Positions 16,691 through 25,143 of a DNA stretch of 64,000 bases are shown one piece after another (position 1 is the stretch's first letter; each line of letters begins with the position of its first letter). Position numbers and translations under genes: made by a program. Where the stretch lies: positions 124,001 through 188,000 of the forward strand of contig NZ_JBHYFK010000003.1 of the NCBI RefSeq assembly GCF_051859565.1, in the 5' to 3' direction. The notes below the pieces were generated by a model. The model ran no database searches and had not been told where the DNA came from. It saw only the letters and a program-made list of their open reading frames with translations. The DNA comes from Glycocaulis sp051859565 (GTDB lineage Bacteria; Pseudomonadota; Alphaproteobacteria; Caulobacterales; Maricaulaceae).

Positions 16691-18100
16691 ATGGCCGACG
16701 CAGAAATTCTGCCCGAAGATGGCCCGCTGCAGAGCCTTACCTTTGACGAGATACAGCCGGGTATGAGCGCGGAGCTGCGCCGGGTGTTCCGGGAAGAAGA
16801 TGCGCTTCTGTTTGCGGCTGTGTCCGGCGAGATGGACCCGCTACATCTCAACCGCTCGGTGGCCGAAAGCGTGCCCTTCAAGGATGTGATTGCGCCGGGC
16901 ATGTGGGCGGCGGCCCTGATCTCCTCGGTGATCGGTACCCGTCTGCCGGGCCCCGGCACGGCCTATCTGCGCCAGGACTTGCGCTTTGTCCGCCCGGTAG
17001 CCATCGGAGAAGCCAGCCATGTGCGCATCATTGTCAAAGAGAAGCGCGCCGATGACCGCTCTATCGTGCTGGATTGCGTCTGCGCGGACGAGGCGGGTGA
17101 CGTCGCGGCGGAAGGCCGGGTGGAAGTGCGTCCGCCGTCTGAAAAGCTGCACATTGCGCGCGGACAGCGCCCGGAAGCCTTCATCCATGAGCAGGGCGAC
17201 AGGCTGAAGAGGCTGATCGCGCGCGCCGCGAGCCTGTCACCCCTGAAAGCGGCAGTGACCCATCCGGTGGACACGCTGTCGCTTTCCGGCGCGCTGGGTG
17301 CAGCCGAGGCGGGCCTGATCGTGCCGGTACTGGTTGGCCCGAAACACCGGATCGACAAGGCGGCCGCAGAGCTCGGCGCAGACCTTTCCGGCATCGAGAT
17401 CGTCGACACGCCGCATAGCCACGCCTCCGCCGCGCGTGCGGTCGCCCTCATCAATGAGGGCGGGGCGCACATGCTGATCAAGGGGGCGATCCACACCCAC
17501 GAGTTTCTTGAGCCTGTTGTTGCCCGGCAGGGCGGACTGCGGCGGGAGGAACGCATGAGCCATGTTTATGTGATGGACGTGCCAGCCTATCCCAAGCTGC
17601 TCCTGGTAACCGATGCCGCGCTGAACATCACGCCCGATCTCTCCTGCAAGGCCGATATGGCGCAGAACGCGATCAATCTTGCCCGCGCCATGGGTATAGA
17701 GACGCCAAAGCTGGCCATACTCGCTGCGGTCGAAGAGGTGAGCCCGCGCATGCAGGCGACGCTGGATGCGGCCGCACTGTGCAAGATGGCAGAGCGGGGT
17801 CAGATCAAGGGCGGGCTGCTGGACGGGCCGCTGGCGTTCGACAATGCGATTTCACCCCGCGCGGCGAAAGCGAAGGGGATTGTGTCGCAGGTGGCCGGCG
17901 ATCCCGACATTCTGCTCGCGCCCGATCTTGGCGCAGCCAACATGCTCGCCAAGCAGCTTGATTATCTCGCAGGCGCGGTGGCGGCGGGCGTGGTGATGGG
18001 CGCGAAAGTGCCGATCGTCCTGCCGAGCCGCTCAGAGGAAGCGATGTCGCGCATCGCGGCCTGCGCGCTGGCCCGGCTGGTGGCCGATCATCAGGCGTGA
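16691..18100 (+). CDS. Bifunctional MaoC-like hydratase / phosphate acetyl(butyryl)transferase
   Basis: A 469-residue fusion. Residues about 15-150 are a hot-dog MaoC (R-specific enoyl-CoA hydratase) domain with the D-x4-H motif in SGEMDPLHLN. Residues about 165-465 are a PTA/PTB domain (AEAGLIVPVLVGPKHRID, MLIKGAIHTHEFLEPV, GPLAFDNAIS). The C-terminal part makes acetyl or butyryl phosphate for acetate kinase; the N-terminal part could supply (R)-3-hydroxyacyl-CoA to PhaC. It follows phaC in an operon and ends by overlapping the convergent P-type ATPase gene by 10 bp. Confidence 0.9.
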   Translation: MADAEILPEDGPLQSLTFDEIQPGMSAELRRVFREEDALLFAAVSGEMDPLHLNRSVAESVPFKDVIAPGMWAAALISSVIGTRLPGPGTAYLRQDLRFVRPVAIGEASHVRIIVKEKRADDRSIVLDCVCADEAGDVAAEGRVEVRPPSEKLHIARGQRPEAFIHEQGDRLKRLIARAASLSPLKAAVTHPVDTLSLSGALGAAEAGLIVPVLVGPKHRIDKAAAELGADLSGIEIVDTPHSHASAARAVALINEGGAHMLIKGAIHTHEFLEPVVARQGGLRREERMSHVYVMDVPAYPKLLLVTDAALNITPDLSCKADMAQNAINLARAMGIETPKLAILAAVEEVSPRMQATLDAAALCKMAERGQIKGGLLDGPLAFDNAISPRAAKAKGIVSQVAGDPDILLAPDLGAANMLAKQLDYLAGAVAAGVVMGAKVPIVLPSRSEEAMSRIAACALARLVADHQA

Positions 18101-20829
18101 GCCCTGCTTTCGCTGCGGCGTGCGAGCGCTGAGGCTATGGCTTTCTCCGCTTCCACAACCACCAGAAGCCCGACGCCAGCCGCGATGACCAGCCCTCCAC
18201 CTGCCAGACCGACAGGAGCGGTGCCGAATATCGCGTTCATGAAGGGCAGATACGTAAAGGCCAGCTGGGCCAGTACGACAACGCTCACCCCGATAAGGAC
18301 CGGCCGGGTGCCCAGCGCGCCGCGCCATGTCATGGACGTGCCGTGGGCGAAGCGCACCGAGAACAGGTAGAATATCTCCATCACCACGATGGCATTTACC
18401 GCCAGGGTGCGCGCCGCCTCCAGCGGCAGGCCGTTGTCCACCGCCCAGAAATAGACCCCGAACGTGCCGATAACCATGAGGATCGATACAAAGGCTACGC
18501 GCCATAGCAGGCGCCCGGAAAGGATGCTCCCGCCGGCTCGGCGGGGCGGGCGGCGCATGGCGTCGGGCTCTGTAGGCTCAAAGGCGAGCGTCAGGCCGAG
18601 CGCGACCGCTGTCACCATGTTGATCCAGAGTATCTGAACGGGCGAGATTGGCAGGGTCAGGCCAAATGCGATGGCAAGAATAATGGTAAGCGCTTCGCCG
18701 CCATTGGTCGGCAGTGTCCAGGCGATCACCTTGGTGAGATTGTCATAGACAGTACGGCCTTCGCGCACGGCCGCGACGATGGAGGCGAAATTGTCATCAG
18801 CCAGCACCATCTCGCTGGCTTCCTTGGCCGCTTCGGTGCCCTTCTTGCCCATGGCAATCCCGACATCGGCGCGTTTCAGCGCCGGCGCATCGTTCACCCC
18901 GTCACCGGTCATGGCGATCACGGAGCCGTCCGCCTGCAGCGCCTCGACAAGGCGTAACTTGTGTTCGGGGCTGGTGCGGGCGAACACCTCCGTCTCGCGG
19001 GCTGCCTTTACCAGCCCCTCCGCATCCAGCTTGTCCAGATCCTGCCCGGTCATCACGTCCGGGGCATCGGCAAGACCAAGCTGGATGGCGATGGCGCGGG
19101 CCGTTCCGGCATGATCGCCTGTGATCATCTTCACCGCGACGCCGGCGCGGCGGCATTCGGCGACCGCCTCAATCGCTTCCGCGCGGGGAGGATCGATGAG
19201 ACCTGTGACCCCAAGCAGAACAAGCCCGCTCTCCACATCTGCTTCCTTGAGTTCGGTGGTGCCAGCGGGCAGCGCCTTGCGGGCGAAAGCCAGGACACGC
19301 TGGCCCTGAAGGGCAAGCTGCTCGGCCTTCTCGTGCCAGACGGCGGGGTCGAGGCCCGTTTCGCCATCGGCGGCGGCCTGCGCGGCGCACATATCCAGAA
19401 TGCGCTCCGGCGCACCTTTCACATAGGCGACAGGCTCGCCTTCATCCCCGGTGTGAAGCGTCGCCATGTATCGGTGTCGCGGATCAAACGGGATGGCATC
19501 GATACGGGCAAGGCGCTCGCGTTCCGTTTCCTCCAGGCCCGCCTTCAGGGCCATGGCCATCAGCGCGCCTTCCATCGGGTCGCCATCGACGGCGTGCGCT
19601 CCGTCGACCACGCGCAGGCCGGCATCGTTGCACAGGAGGGCGGCCCGGCAGAGCTCGGCCAGTACCGGGTCATCCAGTGCGCTCACCGCATTGCCATCGC
19701 GGCTGAAAGTGCCGTCCGGCGCGTAACCCGAACCGCCAATCTGCCACAGCGCGTCTGCAGTGGCGGCTGCGGCGACCATCATCTCGTTGCGGGTGAGCGT
19801 GCCTGTCTTGTCCGAACAGATCACCGAGACCGCGCCCAGGGTTTCCACCGCCGGCAGGCGTCGGATGATGGCGTTTCGGCTCGCCATGCGCTGCACCCCG
19901 ATGGCCAGCGTGATCGTCATCACCGCAGGCAGGCCTTCGGGGATCGCAGCCACAATAAGACCGATCATGGCCATGAATGCATCGTCGAACGCGTAGTGCT
20001 GGGTGAAAGCCGCGTAGGCGAAGACCAGCCCGGCCATGGCCAGGATGATGATGGTGAGCTGGCGCGCAAACAGGTTCATCTGCCGCAATAGGGGCGTGGT
20101 GAGTTGCTCCACCTCGCCCAGCATCGCGCTGATGCGTCCCAGTTCGCTGGCCGTGCCGGTAGCCACCGCGACGCCCTTCGCGTGCCCGGCAGTGATCAGC
20201 GTGCCGGAGAAGACCATGGTATGCCGGTCACCGAGCGGGGCGTCAGCGGCCACCGATCTGGTGCAGGACTTGTCCACGGGTACGGATTCCCCGGTAAGTA
20301 TAGCCTCATCCGCGCGCAGGCCCCGCGCGGTGACAAGGCGCATATCTGCGGGCACACGGTCACCGGCTTCCAGCAGAACGACATCGCCCGGAACAATCTC
20401 ACAGGCGGGTATCGTGACCCGTTTGCCATCGCGCAGAACGGCGGCGTTGGGGTCGATCATGCCGCGAATGGCGTCGAGCGCGCGCTCTGCCCGGCCCTCC
20501 TGGATATAGCCGATGGCCGCATTGACGATCACCACGGCCGCAATCACCACCGCGTCGGTAATGTGCCCGATGGCGGCGGCGAGAAACGCTGCGGCGATCA
20601 GCGCATAGATCAGGAGGTTATGCAGCTGGGCGACAAGCCGTGCGAGCCGGCTGCGCCTGCGCGCGGCCTCCAGCCGGTTAGGTCCGTAGCGCTCCAGCCG
20701 CGCCGCCGCCTCGTCGCTGGCAAGGCCCTTGTGTCCAGCGTCCAGCTTCTCCAGAGCGGCATCGGGCGTCAGGGCGTGCCATTCAATATTGGCTGGTGCG
20801 GAATCGGGGAGGTGTGACGTCTCGGGCAT
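18091..20829 (-). CDS. Cation-transporting P-type ATPase (P2 type, Ca2+-like)
   Basis: A 912-residue membrane ATPase. The actuator loop is ILTGESVP, the phosphorylation site CSDKTGTLTRNE, the nucleotide site YVKGAPERIL and the hinge MTGDGVNDAPALK. Transmembrane helix 4 has IPEGLPA, as in Ca2+ and Na+/K+-type pumps, and there are about 10 membrane helices. No heavy-metal N-terminal domain is present. I chose ATG 20829; the frame extends to a TTG at 20871, but that lies inside a 12-bp hairpin. Neighbours (Usp, FNR) suggest induction under low oxygen. The ion is not certain. Confidence 0.9.
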   Translation of the reverse strand: MPETSHLPDSAPANIEWHALTPDAALEKLDAGHKGLASDEAAARLERYGPNRLEAARRRSRLARLVAQLHNLLIYALIAAAFLAAAIGHITDAVVIAAVVIVNAAIGYIQEGRAERALDAIRGMIDPNAAVLRDGKRVTIPACEIVPGDVVLLEAGDRVPADMRLVTARGLRADEAILTGESVPVDKSCTRSVAADAPLGDRHTMVFSGTLITAGHAKGVAVATGTASELGRISAMLGEVEQLTTPLLRQMNLFARQLTIIILAMAGLVFAYAAFTQHYAFDDAFMAMIGLIVAAIPEGLPAVMTITLAIGVQRMASRNAIIRRLPAVETLGAVSVICSDKTGTLTRNEMMVAAAATADALWQIGGSGYAPDGTFSRDGNAVSALDDPVLAELCRAALLCNDAGLRVVDGAHAVDGDPMEGALMAMALKAGLEETERERLARIDAIPFDPRHRYMATLHTGDEGEPVAYVKGAPERILDMCAAQAAADGETGLDPAVWHEKAEQLALQGQRVLAFARKALPAGTTELKEADVESGLVLLGVTGLIDPPRAEAIEAVAECRRAGVAVKMITGDHAGTARAIAIQLGLADAPDVMTGQDLDKLDAEGLVKAARETEVFARTSPEHKLRLVEALQADGSVIAMTGDGVNDAPALKRADVGIAMGKKGTEAAKEASEMVLADDNFASIVAAVREGRTVYDNLTKVIAWTLPTNGGEALTIILAIAFGLTLPISPVQILWINMVTAVALGLTLAFEPTEPDAMRRPPRRAGGSILSGRLLWRVAFVSILMVIGTFGVYFWAVDNGLPLEAARTLAVNAIVVMEIFYLFSVRFAHGTSMTWRGALGTRPVLIGVSVVVLAQLAFTYLPFMNAIFGTAPVGLAGGGLVIAAGVGLLVVVEAEKAIASALARRSESRAHA

Positions 20830-20862
20830 GGGCAGGTCCGCTGGCAGCGCTTTGCGTTTCAG

Positions 20863-20894
20863 CGCCCCCAAGGCCTGAGCAAGCCTTGGGGGCG
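20863..20894 (-). terminator. Strong hairpin between the universal stress gene and the P-type ATPase gene
   Basis: A perfect 12-bp stem (CGCCCCCAAGGC) with an 8-nt loop. On the minus strand it follows the usp stop and precedes the ATPase start by 34 bp. No T-run follows, so it may act as a partial terminator or as a 5'-leader structure that limits ATPase expression. Confidence 0.6.
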
Positions 20895-20913
20895 CGTATC
20901 AGTCTTGAGGCGC

Positions 20914-20930
20914 CTTGCATCTACTGCAAG
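20914..20930. repeat. Perfect inverted repeat downstream of usp
   Basis: CTTGCA-TCTAC-TGCAAG, a 6-bp dyad with 5-bp spacer, 15 bp beyond the usp stop codon. Its symmetry and spacing suit a dimeric regulator site for the ATPase promoter; no known consensus was recognised. Confidence 0.35.
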
Positions 20931-20945
20931 CGCAAACGGGGCTGG

Positions 20946-21749
20946 TCAGTGGCTGAACAGGCAGGGTGTCTTGCTTTTGAACAGCAAATCCCGCGTCACT
21001 CCGCCGAGGATGAATTCGCGCAGGCGGCTGCGGCCATAGGCGCCGGCGATGATCAGGCCAGCTCCTTGCAGTTCTGCGGCTCTGATAATCGCCCGTCCGG
21101 CGTTCCGGTCGCTCACATGAACGGCTTCGGCTTTCACCCCATGACTGTCTAGCCAGGCGGCCACGTCGTTAAGCGCGGCCTCGGCACTATCATCCCCAAC
21201 TCCCATGATCACGACGCGCTTGGCGAGGGCCAGTACCGGGAGAGCCGCTGCTACGGCGCGGCGGGCCTGCGGCGTATCCTTCCACGCAACCAGAACAGTA
21301 GAAAAATCCAGCTCGCCCTTTCCACGGGGCACGGTGAGGATGGGACGTCCTGCTGCCATGATTACATCGGACGGGTCGATGCCAATCACCGGGAAGTCCT
21401 TGTCTGCGCGTGAGCTGACGATCACCATGTCAGCGGCGCGAGCATTTTCTGCAAGGAAGGGCGCCGGGGCCGTGAGGGCGCTTCGCCAGCTGATCTTGTC
21501 CTTGCCCAGAACTGCCGCCTTTTTCGAAAAGCGCGATGAAAGGGCTTTCAGATCCCTTTCCAGTATCGAGACATTGTCAGGATCGGGGTACATCACGCCC
21601 TCCGGCGTGACAATCGCTTCAGGGCGGGCCATCGCGCCCACGCCTATCAGCCTGGCATCGAACGTCTTCGCCAGTTCGAGGGCTCTCTCAATCCGGCCAT
21701 TTTTGAAGCCGTCAGACGAGACATGAACCATGAGTGTGCGGTAGGCCAT
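20946..21749 (-). CDS. Universal stress protein, tandem UspA domains
   Basis: A 267-residue cytoplasmic protein with two Usp folds (about residues 3-140 and 150-265). The second has the ATP-binding glycine pattern in GAYGRSRLREFILGG and ends with the usual TPCLFSH strand; the first lacks a clear G-x2-G-x9-G motif. It is 15 bp after the unknown gene 21765-22193, so both probably share the FNR-box promoter at 22248. Tandem Usp proteins next to PHB and FNR genes are common in alphaproteobacterial low-oxygen regulons. Confidence 0.9.
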   Translation of the reverse strand: MAYRTLMVHVSSDGFKNGRIERALELAKTFDARLIGVGAMARPEAIVTPEGVMYPDPDNVSILERDLKALSSRFSKKAAVLGKDKISWRSALTAPAPFLAENARAADMVIVSSRADKDFPVIGIDPSDVIMAAGRPILTVPRGKGELDFSTVLVAWKDTPQARRAVAAALPVLALAKRVVIMGVGDDSAEAALNDVAAWLDSHGVKAEAVHVSDRNAGRAIIRAAELQGAGLIIAGAYGRSRLREFILGGVTRDLLFKSKTPCLFSH

Positions 21750-21764
21750 TTTGAGCTCTCCTTG

Positions 21765-22193
21765 CTACTTTTGGGGGTGCGGGCCCGCACCGGACAGGCA
21801 GGCACCGGATGCGCCGGCGCGCAGGCTGGCTAGTGCGTCGGGTTCCATGCGGCTCGCCAATGCGGCCAGAACGCCCGTCGCGCAGGTCTCCGCCGGAACG
21901 GGAAATCCAAGCGGCAAGCCGTCGCCAACACGGTCTGTGAAGGTACCAGTTGGGGCAGCGTCTACGCGTGTGTGCCAGCCTTGTATGGCCAGACCGGCCG
22001 TGACCAGGGGCATGCCGGCCGCCATGCGCAGGGCTGAAGCAGCGGGCATGCCCTGGCGCGCTGCTCGGAGAACAGCATAAAGGACCGCATACGCGTGCAT
22101 CTGGTCGCGCAACCTCAACTCTGAGCGGATCGCCTCCAGCAGCTCGCACGTCTCCAACAGCGCGTCGCGCAGGACAAATGGAGGCTCACGCAT
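21765..22193 (-). CDS. Conserved-looking hypothetical protein
   Basis: A 142-residue protein I do not recognise. The first 50 residues are an amphipathic helical segment (LRDALLETCELLEAIRSELRLRDQ), the middle is glycine/alanine-rich and the end carries two cysteines close together. There is no signal peptide. GGAG lies 8 bp before ATG 22193, with a GTG codon directly upstream as an alternative start. The reason to believe in it is context: it starts 54 bp from a perfect FNR-type box and runs directly into usp. Confidence 0.6.
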   Translation of the reverse strand: MREPPFVLRDALLETCELLEAIRSELRLRDQMHAYAVLYAVLRAARQGMPAASALRMAAGMPLVTAGLAIQGWHTRVDAAPTGTFTDRVGDGLPLGFPVPAETCATGVLAALASRMEPDALASLRAGASGACLSGAGPHPQK

Positions 22194-22247
22194 CACTCAC
22201 ACTCCGATCTTCAAAACCGAGTGTGAAGGTCCCGCTCTCGCCGGGCA

Positions 22248-22261
22248 TTGATCCGGATCAA
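22248..22261. promoter_or_regulatory. Perfect FNR/FixK-type box
   Basis: TTGAT-CCGG-ATCAA, an exact match to the TTGAT-N4-ATCAA consensus. It overlaps the last codons of the FNR-type gene itself and lies 54 bp upstream of the hypothetical-usp unit on the minus strand, a suitable position for activation. The palindrome being embedded in the regulator's own 3' end is notable. Confidence 0.75.
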
Positions 22262-22989
22262 TGGTCCTCGCTGCCTGCTGCAATGGCCAGACGGCTTTCA
22301 TCCAGTATGTGCACGCATTCAGACTTCCCGCCCTCCAGCGTGATGATGCCGGCCTTCCTCAGCCGGGTCATGTTCCGGCTGACGGTCTCAATGGTCAGTC
22401 CGAGCAGATCGGCGATCTCGGCGCGTCCGAGGGGCAGGGTCAGTGGGCCTGCCTGCCGGTCGCCGCAGGTGCGGGCAAGTTCATGCTCGTCAAGGAGGAA
22501 GCCGGCCACCCGTTCCATGGCTGTCTTGCGCCCAAGCGCCAGAATGCGTGACTGCGCGTCGGCGAGCTCATTCTCCAGCTGGCGCATGACGGCATGCTCG
22601 ATTTCATTATGGCGGCCGAATAGTGTTTTAAGAGCCTTGCGTGGCAACACACACAGCTCACAATCCGTGATGGCGGAGACGGTGTAGCCTGTCGTTATGC
22701 GGAAGGGCGCGCCAATGAAATCGCCCGGACGCAGGACCCGCAAAAGCTGCGTGCGGCCATCGGGCAGGGATTTGTAGACCTTAAGCCGCCCACTGGTGAC
22801 GTTGGCAACGTGATCGCTGCGGTCGCCCTCCAGCATCAATATCTGGCCTTCGCTCAGCCGCTTGACCGAGACCGCGGCCTCCATGTCGGAAATCTGACCA
22901 GTATCCAGCCGCGCGCAAATGCCGTGCGTACGCACTTCGCAGCCCACGCAACGGCTATCCTCCGCGATCAGGAGTATTGACTGGTTCAT
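22258..22989 (-). CDS. Crp/Fnr-family oxygen-responsive regulator (FnrN/FnrL-like)
   Basis: A 243-residue regulator. N-terminal cysteines CVGC-x7-C (about residues 14-25) plus a fourth Cys in AITDCELCVLP match the [4Fe-4S] ligand pattern of FnrN-type oxygen sensors rather than plain Crp. A cyclic-nucleotide-type beta-barrel spans residues 35-150 and the HTH is LGRAEIADLLGLTIETVSRN, with E-x2-S-R contacting TTGAT half sites. I chose ATG 22989 (MNQSILL); a longer frame upstream is arginine/proline-rich and unlike the family. It probably acts on the boxes at 14837 and 22248. Confidence 0.9.
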   Translation of the reverse strand: MNQSILLIAEDSRCVGCEVRTHGICARLDTGQISDMEAAVSVKRLSEGQILMLEGDRSDHVANVTSGRLKVYKSLPDGRTQLLRVLRPGDFIGAPFRITTGYTVSAITDCELCVLPRKALKTLFGRHNEIEHAVMRQLENELADAQSRILALGRKTAMERVAGFLLDEHELARTCGDRQAGPLTLPLGRAEIADLLGLTIETVSRNMTRLRKAGIITLEGGKSECVHILDESRLAIAAGSEDH

Positions 22990-23159
22990 CACCGGTTCCG
23001 GCCGCCTTCCTGCAAGCGTCCTGCCCGGCCAGCATGACGCCTGCAGCCTGTAAGGTCGAGTCACCTAATTACAGGAACTTTCGGAGCGAAGTTGTCACCT
23101 TCCACTTTAATCATGCGCCCGGCGACAAAATGCAGCGAGAGTACAGCCGCAATTCGTCG

Positions 23160-23594
23160 TTACACCACGCGGCGGTGACGCTGCCGGATATAGGCGAGCC
23201 AGGCACCCAGAAGCGCCGCTGGAAGCGCCACAATCGCCATGGCGATGAGGTGCCATGCCGGACCTTCCGGCCGGATGGAGATCACGGCTAGCACATTAGC
23301 CAGGAGCACGATTACGCCTATGGCCAGAGCAGTCCGGTAAACGCCAGGCGGACCAATGCGGGCTGCCAGAAATGCGCCGAAGATCAATGCCAGCAATCGG
23401 TATGAGAAGGCGAGGATATGGTCGCCTGGCTCGATGATGAGCGCGCGCGTGGGTGGAAACACATTCATGGCGTGAAAAAACTGGTCGATGACCATCGGCA
23501 GGCCGAGCGCCGCAACAACGCCGATACCGGCAGCTTCAACCCGCCACCACGGTAGGGGAGGCGGAGGCCTGTCGCCGAATACTCTCTTGATCAT
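23160..23594 (-). CDS. Small four-helix integral membrane protein, EcfG-regulated
   Basis: A 144-residue protein with about four membrane helices (roughly residues 19-38, 62-82, 88-107 and 115-136) and a basic C-terminal tail. No family recognised. It starts 43 bp from the -10 of a GGAAC-N16-GGTT promoter that is the mirror image of the one driving the plus-strand operon, so it belongs to the stress island. The 170 bp between its stop and the FNR-type gene hold that gene's promoter; I saw no convincing motif there. Confidence 0.65.
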   Translation of the reverse strand: MIKRVFGDRPPPPLPWWRVEAAGIGVVAALGLPMVIDQFFHAMNVFPPTRALIIEPGDHILAFSYRLLALIFGAFLAARIGPPGVYRTALAIGVIVLLANVLAVISIRPEGPAWHLIAMAIVALPAALLGAWLAYIRQRHRRVV

Positions 23595-23634
23595 GGGCGC
23601 CCTCCTGCTTGTTTCTGCACCATAGGCTGACTAG

Positions 23635-23659
23635 GGAACCAACCGCTCGCTTCTTTGTT
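23635..23659 (+). promoter_or_regulatory. EcfG-type promoter, rightward half of a palindromic bidirectional site
   Basis: GGAAC at 23635, 16 bp, TGTT at 23656. Drives the operon 23705-26436 (small membrane protein, DUF4142, DUF892, P450). The element is GGAACC...TGTTCC, so the same bases also form the leftward promoter at 23637-23661. Confidence 0.75.
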
Positions 23660-23661
23660 CC
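23637..23661 (-). promoter_or_regulatory. EcfG-type promoter, leftward half of the palindromic site
   Basis: On the minus strand GGAAC (23661-23657), 16 bp, GGTT (23640-23637), upstream of the membrane protein gene 23160-23594. It overlaps the rightward promoter almost completely, so only one polymerase can probably occupy the site at a time. Confidence 0.7.
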
Positions 23662-23704
23662 ATCCGCCCGCCTGCCTGAGGTGGACGAAACGAGGAGCAC
23701 GGCC

Positions 23705-23851
23705 ATGGATATGATCTGGATCGCGTTGATTACGGCGGCGATTGTTGCGGTGATCGTCATTTTTGCACTCGGGCGTGGAGGAGCGCTGCGCCGGCAGCGG
23801 CGCATGCCGCGCCCCTCCAATCCACCCTCGCCGGAAAAGCGCCAGTGGTAG
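23705..23851 (+). CDS. 48-residue single-pass membrane peptide
   Basis: A small protein with one N-terminal membrane helix (MIWIALITAAIVAVIVIFAL) followed by an arginine-rich cytoplasmic tail. GAGGAG precedes ATG 23705. It is first in the EcfG-driven operon ahead of DUF4142, DUF892 and P450 genes. No function is recognised; short membrane peptides of this kind are frequent in stress regulons. A longer upstream frame would overlap the promoter and is discarded. Confidence 0.65.
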   Translation: MDMIWIALITAAIVAVIVIFALGRGGALRRQRRMPRPSNPPSPEKRQW

Positions 23852-23909
23852 GAACAATTCGCGCCGGGGCTGGTTGGCGTGGCCTGTAAGCAATCAGCCG
23901 GAGGCCGAT

Positions 23910-24605
23910 ATGAAGACGTTCCACAGGGGCATATGGGCTGCAGCAATAATCGTACTGACCCCTGCAGCCCGCATGGAGCCTTCAACGGCGGAGCCGGTGC
24001 TTGTGGAGGAAGAAGGGCTGCGGTCCAACCAGTTCGCTACCGAGGCAGCACTCTGGGTGATCTTCAAGATCGAAGCCGGGCAGATGGCGGCAGAGCTTGC
24101 CGAGGCAGAGGAAATCCGGGAGTTCGCCGAACGGATGGTGGCAGATCAGCGCCAGGAAGCACTGGCCCTGACACGCGCTGCCAATGCGTCCGCGATCGAA
24201 GCAGATGCGCTGGAACGTCTGCAGACCCACCATCCCCACGCGAGTACGGAAGGTCCCGGCACGGTGAGCGACCGCAATTTCCTGCGCGCCCGGGAAGCAA
24301 CAGAAGACGAGCCGGGAAGCCAGTCGCGCACGGGCAGTCCCGAGGCGCCAGGCAGCGCCGCGTGGAGCGCAACCCAGGCGGGGCAGATGATTGAGGGGCG
24401 GCTTGAGCGGCTTCGCGACGTACAGGGCGATCATTTCGATGCGTCCTTCGTTCAGCAGATGCGCGAGGCCCATGAGGCGGAGCTTGCCCTGTACGAGGAG
24501 TACGCCGGCGCCCCGGGACGTCAGCCCATACGCGATTACGCCGAGACGCGTCTGGACGAGCTTCGCAGCTGGACGGAGAGAGCAAACGCTCTCGGCGCAG
24601 ACTAG
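23910..24605 (+). CDS. DUF4142-like exported protein
   Basis: A 231-residue protein with a probable N-terminal signal segment (FHRGIWAAAIIVLTPAA). A ferritin-like DUF4142 helix pair follows: FATEAALWVIFKIEAGQMA and AEEIREFAERMVADQRQEA, then FVQQMREAHEAELALYEEYA near the C-terminus. DUF4142 proteins are periplasmic helical-bundle proteins of unknown activity often induced by stress. GGAGG lies 5 bp upstream of ATG 23910. Two of three genes in this operon have ferritin-like folds, which hints at metal or oxidative damage control. Confidence 0.7.
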   Translation: MKTFHRGIWAAAIIVLTPAARMEPSTAEPVLVEEEGLRSNQFATEAALWVIFKIEAGQMAAELAEAEEIREFAERMVADQRQEALALTRAANASAIEADALERLQTHHPHASTEGPGTVSDRNFLRAREATEDEPGSQSRTGSPEAPGSAAWSATQAGQMIEGRLERLRDVQGDHFDASFVQQMREAHEAELALYEEYAGAPGRQPIRDYAETRLDELRSWTERANALGAD

Positions 24606-24633
24606 CATTTTGAGACAGCAAGGAGAGTGCACA

Positions 24634-25140
24634 ATGACCCAGGCCAGAGAGCGGCTGGTGCAATGGCTGCGCGATGCGCACGCCATGGAAGAACAAGCCG
24701 AAACCATGCTCAAGGGGCACCTTGATCGCGTGAAACACTATCCGCAGTTTGAGGCGCGGGTGCGTGAGCATCTTGAGGAAACGAAAGACCAGGCAGAGAT
24801 CGTGCGCGGATGTCTGGAGGCCCTGGGCGAAGATACTTCGTCATTCAAGGATGCCGGTTCAAAGCTGCTGGCCAAGGGCCAGGCTATCAGCGGCATGTTC
24901 GCTGACGACGAAATCATGAACTGGGCTCTGGCGTTGCACGCTTTTGAGAACCTTGAGGTGGCCTCCTACACTGTGCTCATTGCTGCGGCAGAGACCGCTG
25001 GCGAAACCGAGATCGCCGAGGCCTGCGGCAAGATCCTCGCGCAGGAGGAGGCTATGGCCGCATGGGTGAAGGACAATCTGCAAATCTTGACGCTGGCTTA
25101 TCTCGGACGTGACGCGAGCGATCTGCCTGCGAGCCGGTGA
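24634..25140 (+). CDS. DUF892 (YciF-like) ferritin-like protein
   Basis: A 168-residue four-helix bundle of the YciE/YciF (DUF892) family, with AHAMEEQAETML and HLEETKDQAEIVRGCLEALG as typical paired E/H helices and ALHAFENLEVASYTVL as the third. The spaced Glu/His residues suit a di-iron site, though none is proven. AAGGAGAG precedes ATG 24634. It sits between DUF4142 and P450 genes. A second DUF892 protein is encoded at 26767. Confidence 0.85.
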   Translation: MTQARERLVQWLRDAHAMEEQAETMLKGHLDRVKHYPQFEARVREHLEETKDQAEIVRGCLEALGEDTSSFKDAGSKLLAKGQAISGMFADDEIMNWALALHAFENLEVASYTVLIAAAETAGETEIAEACGKILAQEEAMAAWVKDNLQILTLAYLGRDASDLPASR

Positions 25141-25143
25141 AGC

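Noticed and set aside
18961..20091. 376-codon plus-strand frame opposite the P-type ATPase
   Set aside because: Antisense of conserved P-type ATPase motifs; no start signal.
22995..22999. Minus-strand GGAAC just upstream of the FNR-type gene
   Set aside because: No -10 at the right distance and it is too close to the start codon.
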